From: Spirochaetia bacterium
Lineage (GTDB): Bacteria; Spirochaetota; Spirochaetia; PWKH01
Direction: 5' to 3'
DNA length: 14,794 nt
NCBI GenBank assembly: GCA_007128345.1
Contig: SKXS01000268.1
Coordinates: 1-14,794, forward strand
In this document: positions 7,038 through 14,549 of the stretch, piece by piece
Numbering within the stretch: the first letter of the stretch is position 1
Layout: each line of letters begins with the position of its first letter
Notes under the pieces: generated by a model
Told to the model about the DNA's origin: nothing
Database searches by the model: none
Seen by the model: the letters and a program-made list of their open reading frames with translations, nothing else
Position numbers and translations under genes: made by a program

Positions 7038-7061
7038 ACCATATATGACAAAAGACGTCAA
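7033..7061 (-). promoter_or_regulatory. galTK promoter
   Basis: On the minus strand TTGACG (7061-7056) and TATTGT (7038-7033) are separated by exactly 17 bases. The predicted start near 7026 gives a leader of about 38 bases before galT and lies inside the palindrome at 7021-7036. Confidence 0.6.
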
Positions 7062-7075
7062 TGGTGGAGGCGGGT

Positions 7076-8113
7076 ATGGGAAGCACAACCCGTGATCAAG
7101 TAGCCCTCCGGGCTGGGGTAAGTTCAGCCACAGTATCCCGGGTTTACAACCACCCGGAACAGGTATCATCAAAAAAGCGGGAAGCGGTATTTGAGGCTTC
7201 ACGTGAGCTCGGGTATGTACCGAACAAGACTGCCTCATCCCTCAGGAGATCTGGAACCGGTACAATTACCTTGATTGAATGTGCCAAACCTCCCCGAGCC
7301 TACTACTGGGGGTCCCTGCGCTCGTTCAGCTGGTTCTTTGCTGATGTCATCCACGGAATACAGGAGATGATTGACCGGACAATGTATACCCTGCAGCTGA
7401 AACGGGTACATGATCTCAACGAACTGCCGGCACTTGCGATGCATACCGATGGAATTATCTGCTTTGATGTTGACCGGCAGGAAGAGGCCGATGCTGCTGC
7501 AGGCCTGGGCATACCGTATATTTTAGCCCACCATACTGAATCGTTTCATGATCATCCGCGGTGTTCCACTGACAACCGTAAGGGAGGATACCTGCAGGCG
7601 GCATATCTGGCGGAGGCTGGATGCAGCAGGGCGTGGTATCTGACATCCTACCTGGAGATTGTAGCTGCCCATCGTGAACGGCTTGAGGGATTCCTTGAAG
7701 GGGCCCATACACATAGGCTTGATGTATCCATCGAATCGGGCCTGGAGAGTCCAAAAGGGCGGAGGGCATGCGTCCGAAGGATAGCCGGGCGGAAAGACAC
7801 AGAATACGGCATAGCTTCCGTGAACGACCTGACATTGATCCAGACACGCTACACCTGCAGTGAATTAGGGCTTCCGTCTGCCTTAGACGTGCCTTCTGTC
7901 GGCTACGACGCTATGCCGGTGAGGGACCTGCTGCCGGTCTCCTTTGCTTCCATCGACCTCCGTCCCTCAGCGGTATACCGGCGAGCCGCGGAGATGCTGG
8001 TACGCATGATTTCGGAGTCCGGCGAAGATACTGCTGTCTCTGATACGGTGGAGCCCGTGCTTATACCGGGTCCTTCTCAGGCACGGGGACAACCTCATCA
8101 GACTCTTTCCTGA
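7076..8113 (+). CDS. LacI/GalR-family transcriptional regulator of the galactose genes
   Basis: The 345-residue protein has a canonical N-terminal LacI helix-turn-helix (TRDQVALRAGVSSATVSRVY, about 5-24), followed by the hinge-helix region ending near NKTASSLR. The rest is a sugar-binding domain of the periplasmic-binding-protein fold, with the expected HTDGIICFD, CSTDNRKGGYLQAAYLAEAG and VPSVGYDAMPVRDLLPVSFASI segments. The start at 7076 is preferred over the in-frame ATG at 7061 because GGAGG lies five bases before it, while the earlier ATG has no ribosome-binding site and sits within the galT -35 box. It is transcribed divergently from galTK across an 87-base gap. Its ligand is presumably galactose or a derivative, by context only. 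The 3' end overlaps the convergent mscS-like gene by 53 bp. Confidence 0.93.
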   Translation: MGSTTRDQVALRAGVSSATVSRVYNHPEQVSSKKREAVFEASRELGYVPNKTASSLRRSGTGTITLIECAKPPRAYYWGSLRSFSWFFADVIHGIQEMIDRTMYTLQLKRVHDLNELPALAMHTDGIICFDVDRQEEADAAAGLGIPYILAHHTESFHDHPRCSTDNRKGGYLQAAYLAEAGCSRAWYLTSYLEIVAAHRERLEGFLEGAHTHRLDVSIESGLESPKGRRACVRRIAGRKDTEYGIASVNDLTLIQTRYTCSELGLPSALDVPSVGYDAMPVRDLLPVSFASIDLRPSAVYRRAAEMLVRMISESGEDTAVSDTVEPVLIPGPSQARGQPHQTLS

Positions 8114-8954
8114 AGCTAACAGGCGGACGAATGGTAATGTGGGGGAAGGGAATCTCTATGCCGTTTGCATCAAAGGCCTGCTTGATCTTGATGAGCAGGG
8201 CAGTTTTAAGCATGGCAAAGTTCCTGGTCTCCCCCCATACCCCGAAGAAAAGGTTGATGCCGCTCGGCCCGTACCCTGCAACCATGAAAAATGGTGCAGG
8301 ATCTTTGAGTGCCAGGGGCTCCTCGTCGGCGACCTTCAGAAGCACATCCCGTGCTAGCTCAATGCTGTCATAGTAGGAGATGCTGATCTCCAGAGCGACC
8401 CTTCGGGTGAGATTCTTCGTAATGGTGTTAATTTCCGACTTGATGAGTGTCTCATTTGGAATGCGCAGGTGCACGCCGTCGAAATTTCGCAGCTTCACTG
8501 ACAAAAGATCTATGGATACCACCGTTCCAATATTTGCCCCTACCTGGATGATGTCACCGACGACAAAGGAGTGCTCGCTGATGAGGAAGATACCGCTGAT
8601 GACGTTGCCCATGCTGTTCTGAGAAGCAATACCTATGGCAACGGTGGCAATACCTGCAGCTCCGAGTATTGCAGAGAGCGGCACCTCAAGGCGGTTGAGC
8701 ACCAGCATGATGATCACGAAGGTTCCTACGATGTTCGCAAACTTGATGATGAGCATTCGGGACTGGGGATTGAGCTTCTTCCCGATATTCTTGCTGAGTA
8801 TGCGGGTAATGCCTTTGAGCAGCAGTGACCCTATGACGATATAGAGGAAAATAATCAGCAGGTTGGGGAAAAACCGTTCATATATAAAGGTATCCAGATC
8901 TGTACCAAATATTTGTGCGCTCCCTTCGGGCAAGCTGGTAAGCGGAATCATCAT
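8061..8954 (-). CDS. mscS: small-conductance mechanosensitive channel (MscS family)
   Basis: At 297 residues this has the size and organisation of E. coli MscS (286). There are three hydrophobic segments near the N-terminus (about 29-48, 69-88 and 93-118). The third is the Ala/Gly-rich pore helix (ILGAAGIATVAIGIASQNSMGN), and a cytoplasmic beta domain follows (VVGDIIQVGANIGTVVSIDLLSVKLRNFDG, then RIPN). The C-terminal segment GIEIPFPHITIR matches the family's conserved IPFPQ-like end. The channel would sit in the inner membrane and release solutes upon hypo-osmotic shock. A perfect AAGGAGGTG lies just before two tandem ATG codons. The first (8954) is four bases and the second (8951) seven bases from the core, so either could be used. 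Upstream, a TATAAT on the minus strand at 8999-8994 is a possible -10 box with a poor -35. Confidence 0.93.
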   Translation of the reverse strand: MMIPLTSLPEGSAQIFGTDLDTFIYERFFPNLLIIFLYIVIGSLLLKGITRILSKNIGKKLNPQSRMLIIKFANIVGTFVIIMLVLNRLEVPLSAILGAAGIATVAIGIASQNSMGNVISGIFLISEHSFVVGDIIQVGANIGTVVSIDLLSVKLRNFDGVHLRIPNETLIKSEINTITKNLTRRVALEISISYYDSIELARDVLLKVADEEPLALKDPAPFFMVAGYGPSGINLFFGVWGETRNFAMLKTALLIKIKQAFDANGIEIPFPHITIRPPVSFRKESDEVVPVPEKDPV

Positions 8955-9007
8955 CGCACCTCCTTTTTCGCTGGATGCTATGTACTATACGTGATTATAT
9001 TGTATTT

Positions 9008-9037
9008 TTATAGGGAAGTGGTAAGAATTCATATACT
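9008..9037 (+). promoter_or_regulatory. candidate promoter for the ketopantoate reductase-like gene
   Basis: TTATAG (9008-9013) and TATACT (9032-9037) are 18 bases apart, with a predicted start near 9044. An inverted repeat ACCGC-TTA-GCGGT follows at 9040-9052, over the predicted start, and could be a regulator site or a small 5' hairpin. The match to the -35 consensus is weak. Confidence 0.35.
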
Positions 9038-9084
9038 TTACCGCTTAGCGGTGTTCACGTACAGTCTGGAATGAGGAGAAATAG

Positions 9085-10026
9085 ATGAGAAGACCGTATA
9101 CAGTAACCGTGTTTGGCGCAGGGGGTATCGGAGGGTTCCTTGCCGGAAAAATTGGTACTTATATCAGGGACACAGGAGATAATGTGTACAGCCTGGCTCT
9201 GGTTGCAAGGGGAGCTCACCGTGATGCGGTCATTGAAAAGGGACTGACATTAATCAGTCCTGACAGCAGCGAAGGTATAGTATTTCCAAGCGTATGTACG
9301 GATAATCCCGGAAATCTTCCGGAAACGGATCTTTTTCTGATGTGCGTGAAGGGATACGATCTCACCGAGGCTGCCCGGGCGATAGCACCGCTTGTCAGGG
9401 AAAACACCGTGGTGCTGCCGCTGCTTAACGGGGCTGATATCCATAGGCGGCTGCGTCAGGAGATTGATACGGGGATTATCCTGCCCGGATGCATATATAT
9501 CAGTTCAGCAATCACCGAACCAGCAACCGTGCGTCATTTTGGCGGAGCGGGAGAGGTTATCGTCGGGAGAGATCCGGAGAATCCCAGCTTCTTTCCCAGT
9601 GAGTGTATCTCTCTGTTCACCAAAGCCGGTATACCCCTCACATGGCAGGATAACCCGTTCCAGGCAATCTGGACTAAGTTCATGTTCATCTCCTCCTTCT
9701 CCCTGGTTACCGCTGTCACGCAGAAGTGCTTCGGGGAAGTGCTCAGTGATCCGGAACTTACCGGTGATGTGCGATCCATTATGGAGGAGGTCCGGCACAT
9801 TGCCCGTGCCGAAGGAACGGAGATTGATGCGGATGCTCCGGACCGGGGCATCGTACATGCCCATGGATTTCCACCGGAAACCCGTACTTCCTTTCAACGT
9901 GATGTGGAAGCAGAAAAGACCAAGGATGAACGGGATATACTGGGGCATACCATTATACGTCTCGGCAGTAAGTACGGGATTCCTGTTCCGGCAGCGGAAC
10001 ACTATGTATCCCGGCTTCCCAGTTAG
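9085..10026 (+). CDS. ketopantoate reductase family protein (PanE/ApbA)
   Basis: The 313-residue protein begins with a beta strand and the NADPH-binding motif GAGGIGG (11-17). It has the family-typical MCVKGYD around K89, LPLLNGAD (111-118), and the C-terminal-domain lysine K198 in AIWTKFMFIS, corresponding to the catalytic lysine of PanE. The later helix TSFQRDVEAEKTKDE (268-282) matches the conserved SxxxDxxxxRxTE region, in altered form. PanE reduces ketopantoate to pantoate for coenzyme A synthesis, but many family members act on other substrates. Without panB or panC nearby I do not assign the specific activity. AGGAG lies about seven bases before the ATG. It is divergent from the mscS-like gene, and its last 74 bases overlap the convergent helicase gene. 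Confidence 0.88.
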   Translation: MRRPYTVTVFGAGGIGGFLAGKIGTYIRDTGDNVYSLALVARGAHRDAVIEKGLTLISPDSSEGIVFPSVCTDNPGNLPETDLFLMCVKGYDLTEAARAIAPLVRENTVVLPLLNGADIHRRLRQEIDTGIILPGCIYISSAITEPATVRHFGGAGEVIVGRDPENPSFFPSECISLFTKAGIPLTWQDNPFQAIWTKFMFISSFSLVTAVTQKCFGEVLSDPELTGDVRSIMEEVRHIARAEGTEIDADAPDRGIVHAHGFPPETRTSFQRDVEAEKTKDERDILGHTIIRLGSKYGIPVPAAEHYVSRLPS

Positions 10027-11551
10027 GGTGCAGGCGCCTCCAGGTCTTCAGGGAGATTGCCGCTTTGCTGGCGCTCATGCCGGATCGAAGCTTGCCCTTC
10101 CAGGGACCGCGGGAAGGGCAGGTCAGTGCGCTCAACCTCACCAGTGACCTGATGGCCTCTGCTGCCTCTTCAGGAAGCCAGCTTGACAGTATCCCGTAAG
10201 ACCGGTACCGCCAAAGGGCGAATGATCCGAAGGGTGCCTCACTGACGCCGCAGAAGAACTGGGCCCATGCGCTTAGATCATGACGGTACGGATGAGACCC
10301 TACCGCATCCCTTATGACGGCTTCGCCCGCAGCAAATCCCCAGACATCACCTGCACAGACATCACAGCCGGAGCAGGTTTCCGGGCGTGCATCCATCAGG
10401 GCAAGCAGAGCCTCCCTGCGGCAGAGGGTGTGGGTGAGCAATGCGGGTACAAGCACAGAGGTCCCCTTTAGAAGGTCTGATGCGCCCACCAGCATGATCG
10501 CCAGCGCATCTGCTCTGTCCCTGCCTGCCCGCCCGGTTTCCTGGAGATATGCTTCTATAGTTTCGGGTACCTGCGTATGTATCACTGTCCTGATATCTCC
10601 TTTATCTATGCCGAGACCGAACGCGATGGTGCTGCAGAGAATGCCGTCATGTGAAGACAAAAACCAGTTTTCCTGCTCCAGCTTCTCCTCTCGGCTGAGG
10701 CCCGCATGGTAATACCGGATGCGGCAGTCCTGGTGTCGAAGAGCGAGCATTTCTGCGGTATGGCGCGCATCGTTCCGTGTAGGGCAGAATATGACCGCCG
10801 GCCTGCGAATCCCCCTATCACCGGTGAGGTCGAAGAGATCCCGCATCGGGGAGAGCGAGGGTATAACGCGGTATCTGATATTCGGTCGGTCTGGATTGGC
10901 CCTGATCACATGGGCCGGCATGCCGGAGAACAAGGTTTCCTGCAGCCTGCGGAGTATACGCGATGAAGCGGTGGCAGTGCAGGCTGTTACCAGGGGAGAG
11001 TCGAGCTCTGCAATGACCCCGGCAAGAGCTGCAAGACTGGGGCGGAAGGTGTCTCCCCATTCACTTACCGTGTGTGCTTCATCAATGACGAGGTGGTTGA
11101 CCGGCAGTTGACGCAGTTGCCTCCGTACTTCAGGGATGCTGAGCATTTCAGGGTTGGTGATGAGGAAATGCGTGCCTCCCTCCCGGAGTGCAGAAAAGAT
11201 CCTCGTGCGCTCTTCTCTCTTCTGTCCGCCTCTGAGCACATGGACACGGCACCCAGCCTCTTTGAGCCTCCGTCTCTGGTCCTCCATGAGGGAGAGCAGG
11301 GGAAAGACAAGCACATGAACCCCTCCTAACAGTATTCCCGGAAGCATGTAGCAGAGGCTCTTTCCTGAACCCGTAGGCAGGAGTGCGATCTGTCTGGACT
11401 GTCCGGTTCGTGCCGATCCGTAGTACCCGCCGGCTTCAAGTATGTTGGTGATCACCAGACGCTGGTACGGGTACAGGTAGCTGATGTTGAAGTGATCGGC
11501 AGCTGCAATACTGACGGCATCATGTTCCACTGCGCGTTCCATACTTGTCAT
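9953..11551 (-). CDS. recQ: RecQ-like ATP-dependent DNA helicase with atypical C-terminus
   Basis: This 532-residue superfamily 2 helicase carries motif I PTGSGKS (59-65), motif II DEAH (157-160), motif III TATAS (192-196), the late motif FGLGIDKGDIR, and motif VI QETGRAGRD (337-345). A RecQ-type zinc cluster follows: C377 in LCRREALLALMDA, then CSGCDVC with C393, C396 and C399. This identifies a RecQ 3'-to-5' unwinding enzyme rather than a general DEAH helicase. After residue 405 the sequence no longer resembles the usual winged-helix (RQC) and HRDC domains. About 127 residues rich in tryptophan, arginine and alanine follow that I do not recognise. The start is uncertain: the ATG at 11551 lacks a good ribosome-binding site and a second ATG lies at 11542. 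The gene is divergent from the lipoprotein gene and overlaps the convergent ketopantoate reductase gene by 74 bp. Confidence 0.9.
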   Translation of the reverse strand: MTSMERAVEHDAVSIAAADHFNISYLYPYQRLVITNILEAGGYYGSARTGQSRQIALLPTGSGKSLCYMLPGILLGGVHVLVFPLLSLMEDQRRRLKEAGCRVHVLRGGQKREERTRIFSALREGGTHFLITNPEMLSIPEVRRQLRQLPVNHLVIDEAHTVSEWGDTFRPSLAALAGVIAELDSPLVTACTATASSRILRRLQETLFSGMPAHVIRANPDRPNIRYRVIPSLSPMRDLFDLTGDRGIRRPAVIFCPTRNDARHTAEMLALRHQDCRIRYYHAGLSREEKLEQENWFLSSHDGILCSTIAFGLGIDKGDIRTVIHTQVPETIEAYLQETGRAGRDRADALAIMLVGASDLLKGTSVLVPALLTHTLCRREALLALMDARPETCSGCDVCAGDVWGFAAGEAVIRDAVGSHPYRHDLSAWAQFFCGVSEAPFGSFALWRYRSYGILSSWLPEEAAEAIRSLVRLSALTCPSRGPWKGKLRSGMSASKAAISLKTWRRLHPNWEAGIHSVPLPEQESRTYCRDV

Positions 11552-11579
11552 AACGCGGCATCAGTGTCCCCTGATTCAC

Positions 11580-11608
11580 TTGTAATGCCTTGATGCAGCG
11601 TGTATCAT
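11580..11608 (+). promoter_or_regulatory. promoter of the repeat lipoprotein gene
   Basis: TTGTAA (11580-11585) and TATCAT (11603-11608) are separated by 17 bases. The -10 box overlaps the ATG at 11607, which therefore cannot be the start codon of a transcript from this promoter. This supports initiation at 11628 with a leader of only about 13 bases holding the AGGAGG site. Confidence 0.6.
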
Positions 11609-11627
11609 GAACTGCAGGAGGAGTTCC

Positions 11628-14084
11628 ATGAATCGGTTCAGAATGACCGCAGCATCAGCAGTACTGGTGATCATAGGTTTGGGCATGCTGATTTCATGTG
11701 CCCATGTAGTTCCTTTGCGCTACCAGGTTGTCTATTCAGGCAACGACCATACCGCAGGAAATGTTCCCGATGATCCGCTTACCTACCTGCCTGGAGACCA
11801 GGCAGTGGTCATGAACCATGACGGATCCCTGCAGCGCAGGGGCCATACCTTTATCGGCTGGAACACCCGAGCGGATGGTACAGGGAAGGACTATGTGCCG
11901 GGAGAGCTGATCATCATGGAATCACAGGATATTACCCTCCATGCAGTCTGGGACGTAAACCAGTACCAAGTGCAGTGGGACGGGAATACGGCTGACTTTG
12001 GAGACGAACCGCAGACTGCTGAGCTGGAATACCAAGTCCGCATTATCATGCCGGGGCCGGGGGATCTTGTTAAGGAGGGCTTCAGTTTTATTGGATGGAA
12101 TACCCGAGCTGACGGAACCGGAGAAGGTTTTCTTCCCGGGGAGACGTTTGCTGTTCCTGATGCCGAGGTAACGCTCTATGCCCAATGGGAGCCTGCGACC
12201 TACCAGCTTGCCTATGACGGAAACACCCATACTGCAGGGGCGCCTCCCGGGAGAGTATCGGCGGAACATCTGACAGCGTTGGAAATAGCCGGTCACGATA
12301 ATCTTGATAAGCGCGGCCATACCTTTGCCGGCTGGAACACCAGACGCGATGGTACAGGGGACTGGTATCAGAGCGGTTCCTCATTCGTTATGGGTACCTC
12401 GGATGCGGTGCTGTACGCGCAGTGGGAGGTAAACCGCTATCAGGTGAGCTGGGAAGGCAATACCGCTGATGCGGGAAGCCCGCCGGCTGAGATGACCAGG
12501 GATTACGGAAGTATCCTGGAGGTTCCCGGTCCGATGGATCTCTCCAGGCGGGGACATACCTTTGCCGGCTGGAATACCCGGGAAGACGGCGGCGGTGATG
12601 CCTATCATCCGCAGCAGGATTTTACCGTACCTGACAGGGATGTGATCTTCTATGCCCAGTGGGAGGTGAAGCGCTATCAGGTGAGCTGGGAAGGCAATAC
12701 CGCTGATGCAGGAAGCCCGCCGGCTGAGATGACCAGGGACTACGGAAGTATCCTGGAGGTTCCCGGGCCGATGGACCTCTCCAGGCGGGGACATACCTTT
12801 GCCGGATGGAACACCCGTGAAGACGGCGGCGGTGATGCCTATCATCCGCAGCAGGAGTTTACCGTGCCTGACAGGGATGTGGTTTTCTACGCCCAGTGGG
12901 AGGTGAACTGGTACCTGGTGACCTACCATGATATGGGAGCAACCTCGGGGGATGTTCCCGAGCCCAGGGAAGCTCCCTACGGAAGTGAATTGGCCGTATC
13001 TGGTGCGGGGAGTCTGGAAAAGCGGGGGCATACCTTTGCCGGCTGGAACACCCGGGAAGATCTGCAGGGGGAAACCTTCAGTCCGGGGGACATCCTCATC
13101 CTCGACGATGCTGATGCAGACCTCTATGCTGTATGGGAGGTACTGCAGTTCACCATCAGCTTTGCGGCTTCTGAGGATGTTGCGGGTGATCCCCCGGATG
13201 CATTTACCGCCGATTACGGGAGCAGCGTACAGGTGCCTGGGCAGGGTGACATGAACCTTACTGGACACAATTTTATCGGATGGAACACCCAGGAAGACGG
13301 GTCAGGAGATTCCTATGCGCCTGACGATGAGCTCCTTGTGCCGGATGATTCTCTAACGCTCTATGCCCAGTGGGATGTGATACGCATCAATGTGAGCTAT
13401 ATGGGTGGAGGGCATACAGCAGGGCCTGTGCCGGAACCTGTTACTGCCGTCTATGGAGAGCTGATTGAGGTTCCGCACCATGGCCGAATGCAGAAGGAAG
13501 GCCAGGGATTTGCCGGATGGAACACCCGGGAAGACGGAAGCGGCACCCCTGCAGCTCCCGGTGATGTGCTGACTGCCGCCGATGATGATATCACCCTCTA
13601 TGCCCAGTGGATTCCCTTCACTATGGGGGGGCCAGGTCAGGCTGGAGGCATCATTTTCTACATTGATGAGGCAGAGGAATTCTCCTGGACATACCTGGAA
13701 GCTGCACCATGGGATATCGATTCCCTTCCCTGGGGAGGATATGGTGAGACCGTGGGAGGAACATCCGACGAGCTGGGCAGCGGCATGGAGAACACCCTGC
13801 GCCTTGTTGAGGCCCTGCCTGACGAGCACCACGCTGCGCGGGCAAGCTACGACTGGGTATTCAACGGATATGATGACTGGTTTCTCCCTTCCCGGCATGA
13901 ACTGGATGTCATGGAGAAGCACTTGCATGCAATGGGGTTGGGCAGCTTTCGCGATTCGAGCAGGTACTGGAGTTCTTCGGAGAACAGCGCAACGAATGCG
14001 TGGAGGATCGGCTTTGGTACCGGAAGGCACTTCAGCAACTTCAAGTTCAGCAGCAGCCCAGTCAGGCCTGTCCGGGCATTCTGA
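11628..14084 (+). CDS. surface lipoprotein with eight Listeria-Bacteroides-type repeats and a DUF1566-like C-terminal domain
   Basis: The 818-residue product starts with a lipoprotein signal peptide: basic MNRFR, a hydrophobic core, and lipobox LISC with the lipidated cysteine at C24. Eight repeats follow (about 32-665), each containing a (F)xGWNTRxDGxG core and ending in LYAQW, typical of the InlB B-repeat/Flg_new family of small beta domains. The last 150 residues (GGIIFYI, then WFLPSRHELDVM, YWSSSE from Y780, VRPVRAF at the end) match the DUF1566/Lcl C-terminal pattern found in exported proteins. I infer a rod-like spacer carrying a terminal domain away from the membrane, possibly an adhesin or binding protein. 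The start is set by AGGAGG six bases before 11628; the frame-open ATG at 11607 lies inside the -10 box. Transcription is from its own promoter, divergent from the helicase. Confidence 0.93.
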   Translation: MNRFRMTAASAVLVIIGLGMLISCAHVVPLRYQVVYSGNDHTAGNVPDDPLTYLPGDQAVVMNHDGSLQRRGHTFIGWNTRADGTGKDYVPGELIIMESQDITLHAVWDVNQYQVQWDGNTADFGDEPQTAELEYQVRIIMPGPGDLVKEGFSFIGWNTRADGTGEGFLPGETFAVPDAEVTLYAQWEPATYQLAYDGNTHTAGAPPGRVSAEHLTALEIAGHDNLDKRGHTFAGWNTRRDGTGDWYQSGSSFVMGTSDAVLYAQWEVNRYQVSWEGNTADAGSPPAEMTRDYGSILEVPGPMDLSRRGHTFAGWNTREDGGGDAYHPQQDFTVPDRDVIFYAQWEVKRYQVSWEGNTADAGSPPAEMTRDYGSILEVPGPMDLSRRGHTFAGWNTREDGGGDAYHPQQEFTVPDRDVVFYAQWEVNWYLVTYHDMGATSGDVPEPREAPYGSELAVSGAGSLEKRGHTFAGWNTREDLQGETFSPGDILILDDADADLYAVWEVLQFTISFAASEDVAGDPPDAFTADYGSSVQVPGQGDMNLTGHNFIGWNTQEDGSGDSYAPDDELLVPDDSLTLYAQWDVIRINVSYMGGGHTAGPVPEPVTAVYGELIEVPHHGRMQKEGQGFAGWNTREDGSGTPAAPGDVLTAADDDITLYAQWIPFTMGGPGQAGGIIFYIDEAEEFSWTYLEAAPWDIDSLPWGGYGETVGGTSDELGSGMENTLRLVEALPDEHHAARASYDWVFNGYDDWFLPSRHELDVMEKHLHAMGLGSFRDSSRYWSSSENSATNAWRIGFGTGRHFSNFKFSSSPVRPVRAF
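11721..13622 (+). repeat. array of eight intragenic protein repeats, period 79 codons
   Basis: Taking the Tyr/Phe/Ile at the first strand of each unit, repeats start at 11721, 11964, 12201, 12438, 12675, 12912, 13149 and 13386. The first unit is 81 codons and all the others are exactly 79 codons (237 bp), even though most units differ widely in sequence. Each unit encodes one beta-repeat module of the lipoprotein. Confidence 0.9.
12429..12902 (+). repeat. near-identical tandem duplication (repeats 4 and 5 of the lipoprotein)
   Basis: The two 237-bp units 12429-12665 and 12666-12902 are nearly identical. They differ at about fifteen scattered positions and in only three residues (N/K, D/E and I/V), and most differences are silent third-base changes. 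Adjacent units are far more diverged, so this pair arose by recent duplication or gene conversion. Confidence 0.92.
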
Positions 14085-14213
14085 CTCACGACTTGCGCAG
14101 CATATGTGGATAAGCGGAAGCTCGCGGCAGGAACCTTAATCCTGCCCAGCCTTCCGATGTTTGCCAGTATTCAGCTCATAAGTCCGCAAAAGGTCTTGAG
14201 ATCCCAGGCGCAT

Positions 14214-14435
14214 CTATCGCAGTGATTTGAGCTCATCAGCTCTATGCATCAGTATCACGTACGGGAGAGGGGAAAAGTTCCTCGATCTCTGTAGATGACT
14301 CCGCACAGTGCGCGTGCTAATACATTTCATATGGTGCTGGAGAGGAAGTGCAAGCCTAGTATGCAGTGATGATAAAATGCGGTCGCAGAAATTGACTGTG
14401 CCGGATCTCATCATCCAGGCTTCCATCCGTCTCAA
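14214..14435 (-). pseudogene. possible remnant of an AraC-type regulator C-terminus
   Basis: The minus-strand frame encodes up to 73 residues beginning at a TTG (14435). Its end, with STRTVRSHLQ, then SPLPYVILMHRADELKSLR, resembles the second helix-turn-helix and final helix of AraC-family regulators in spacing (S-x-R-T-L-x-R-x-L, F-x-x-L, R-x-x-A-x-x-L). It is too short to be functional and no upstream sensor or first HTH is present. The resemblance is by eye only and may be chance. Confidence 0.2.
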
Positions 14436-14527
14436 TTAACGATGGTGGTTGATTTCATGTGAATATGGACATTTCTTCAGGGAGAAAGCACAAGAAGTAC
14501 TCTATAGTATTGTACATAAATATAGAA

Positions 14528-14543
14528 ATACTTGCATAAGTAT
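14528..14543. promoter_or_regulatory. inverted repeat before the MFS transporter gene
   Basis: ATACTT and AAGTAT form a perfect six-base inverted repeat around GCAT, ending seven bases before the ATG at 14550. Its location in AT-rich DNA where promoter elements would lie makes it a candidate operator. No adjacent regulator is visible within the window. Confidence 0.3.
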
Positions 14544-14549
14544 ATATTA

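Larger units (their letters stand above)
14085..14549. other. intergenic stretch of 465 bases
   Basis: No convincing intact gene is seen. A hairpin GGCAGGA/TCCTGCC (14126-14132 with 14140-14146, seven-base loop) lies 42 bases after the lipoprotein stop and may end that transcript or stabilise it, but no T-run follows. A minus-strand frame at 14214-14435 may be a decayed gene and is listed separately. From about 14440 the sequence becomes strongly AT-rich up to the next gene. Confidence 0.6.

Noticed and set aside
12381..13268. Minus-strand frame of 295 codons inside the lipoprotein gene
   Set aside because: It is the shadow of the repeat array, and its own apparent repeats mirror the 237-bp units. 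The plus-strand product has a signal peptide, lipobox and known repeat family.
11721..13622. Tandem repeats considered as a CRISPR array or mobile element
   Set aside because: The repeats are in-frame 79-codon protein modules of differing sequence, with no short direct repeats or spacers.
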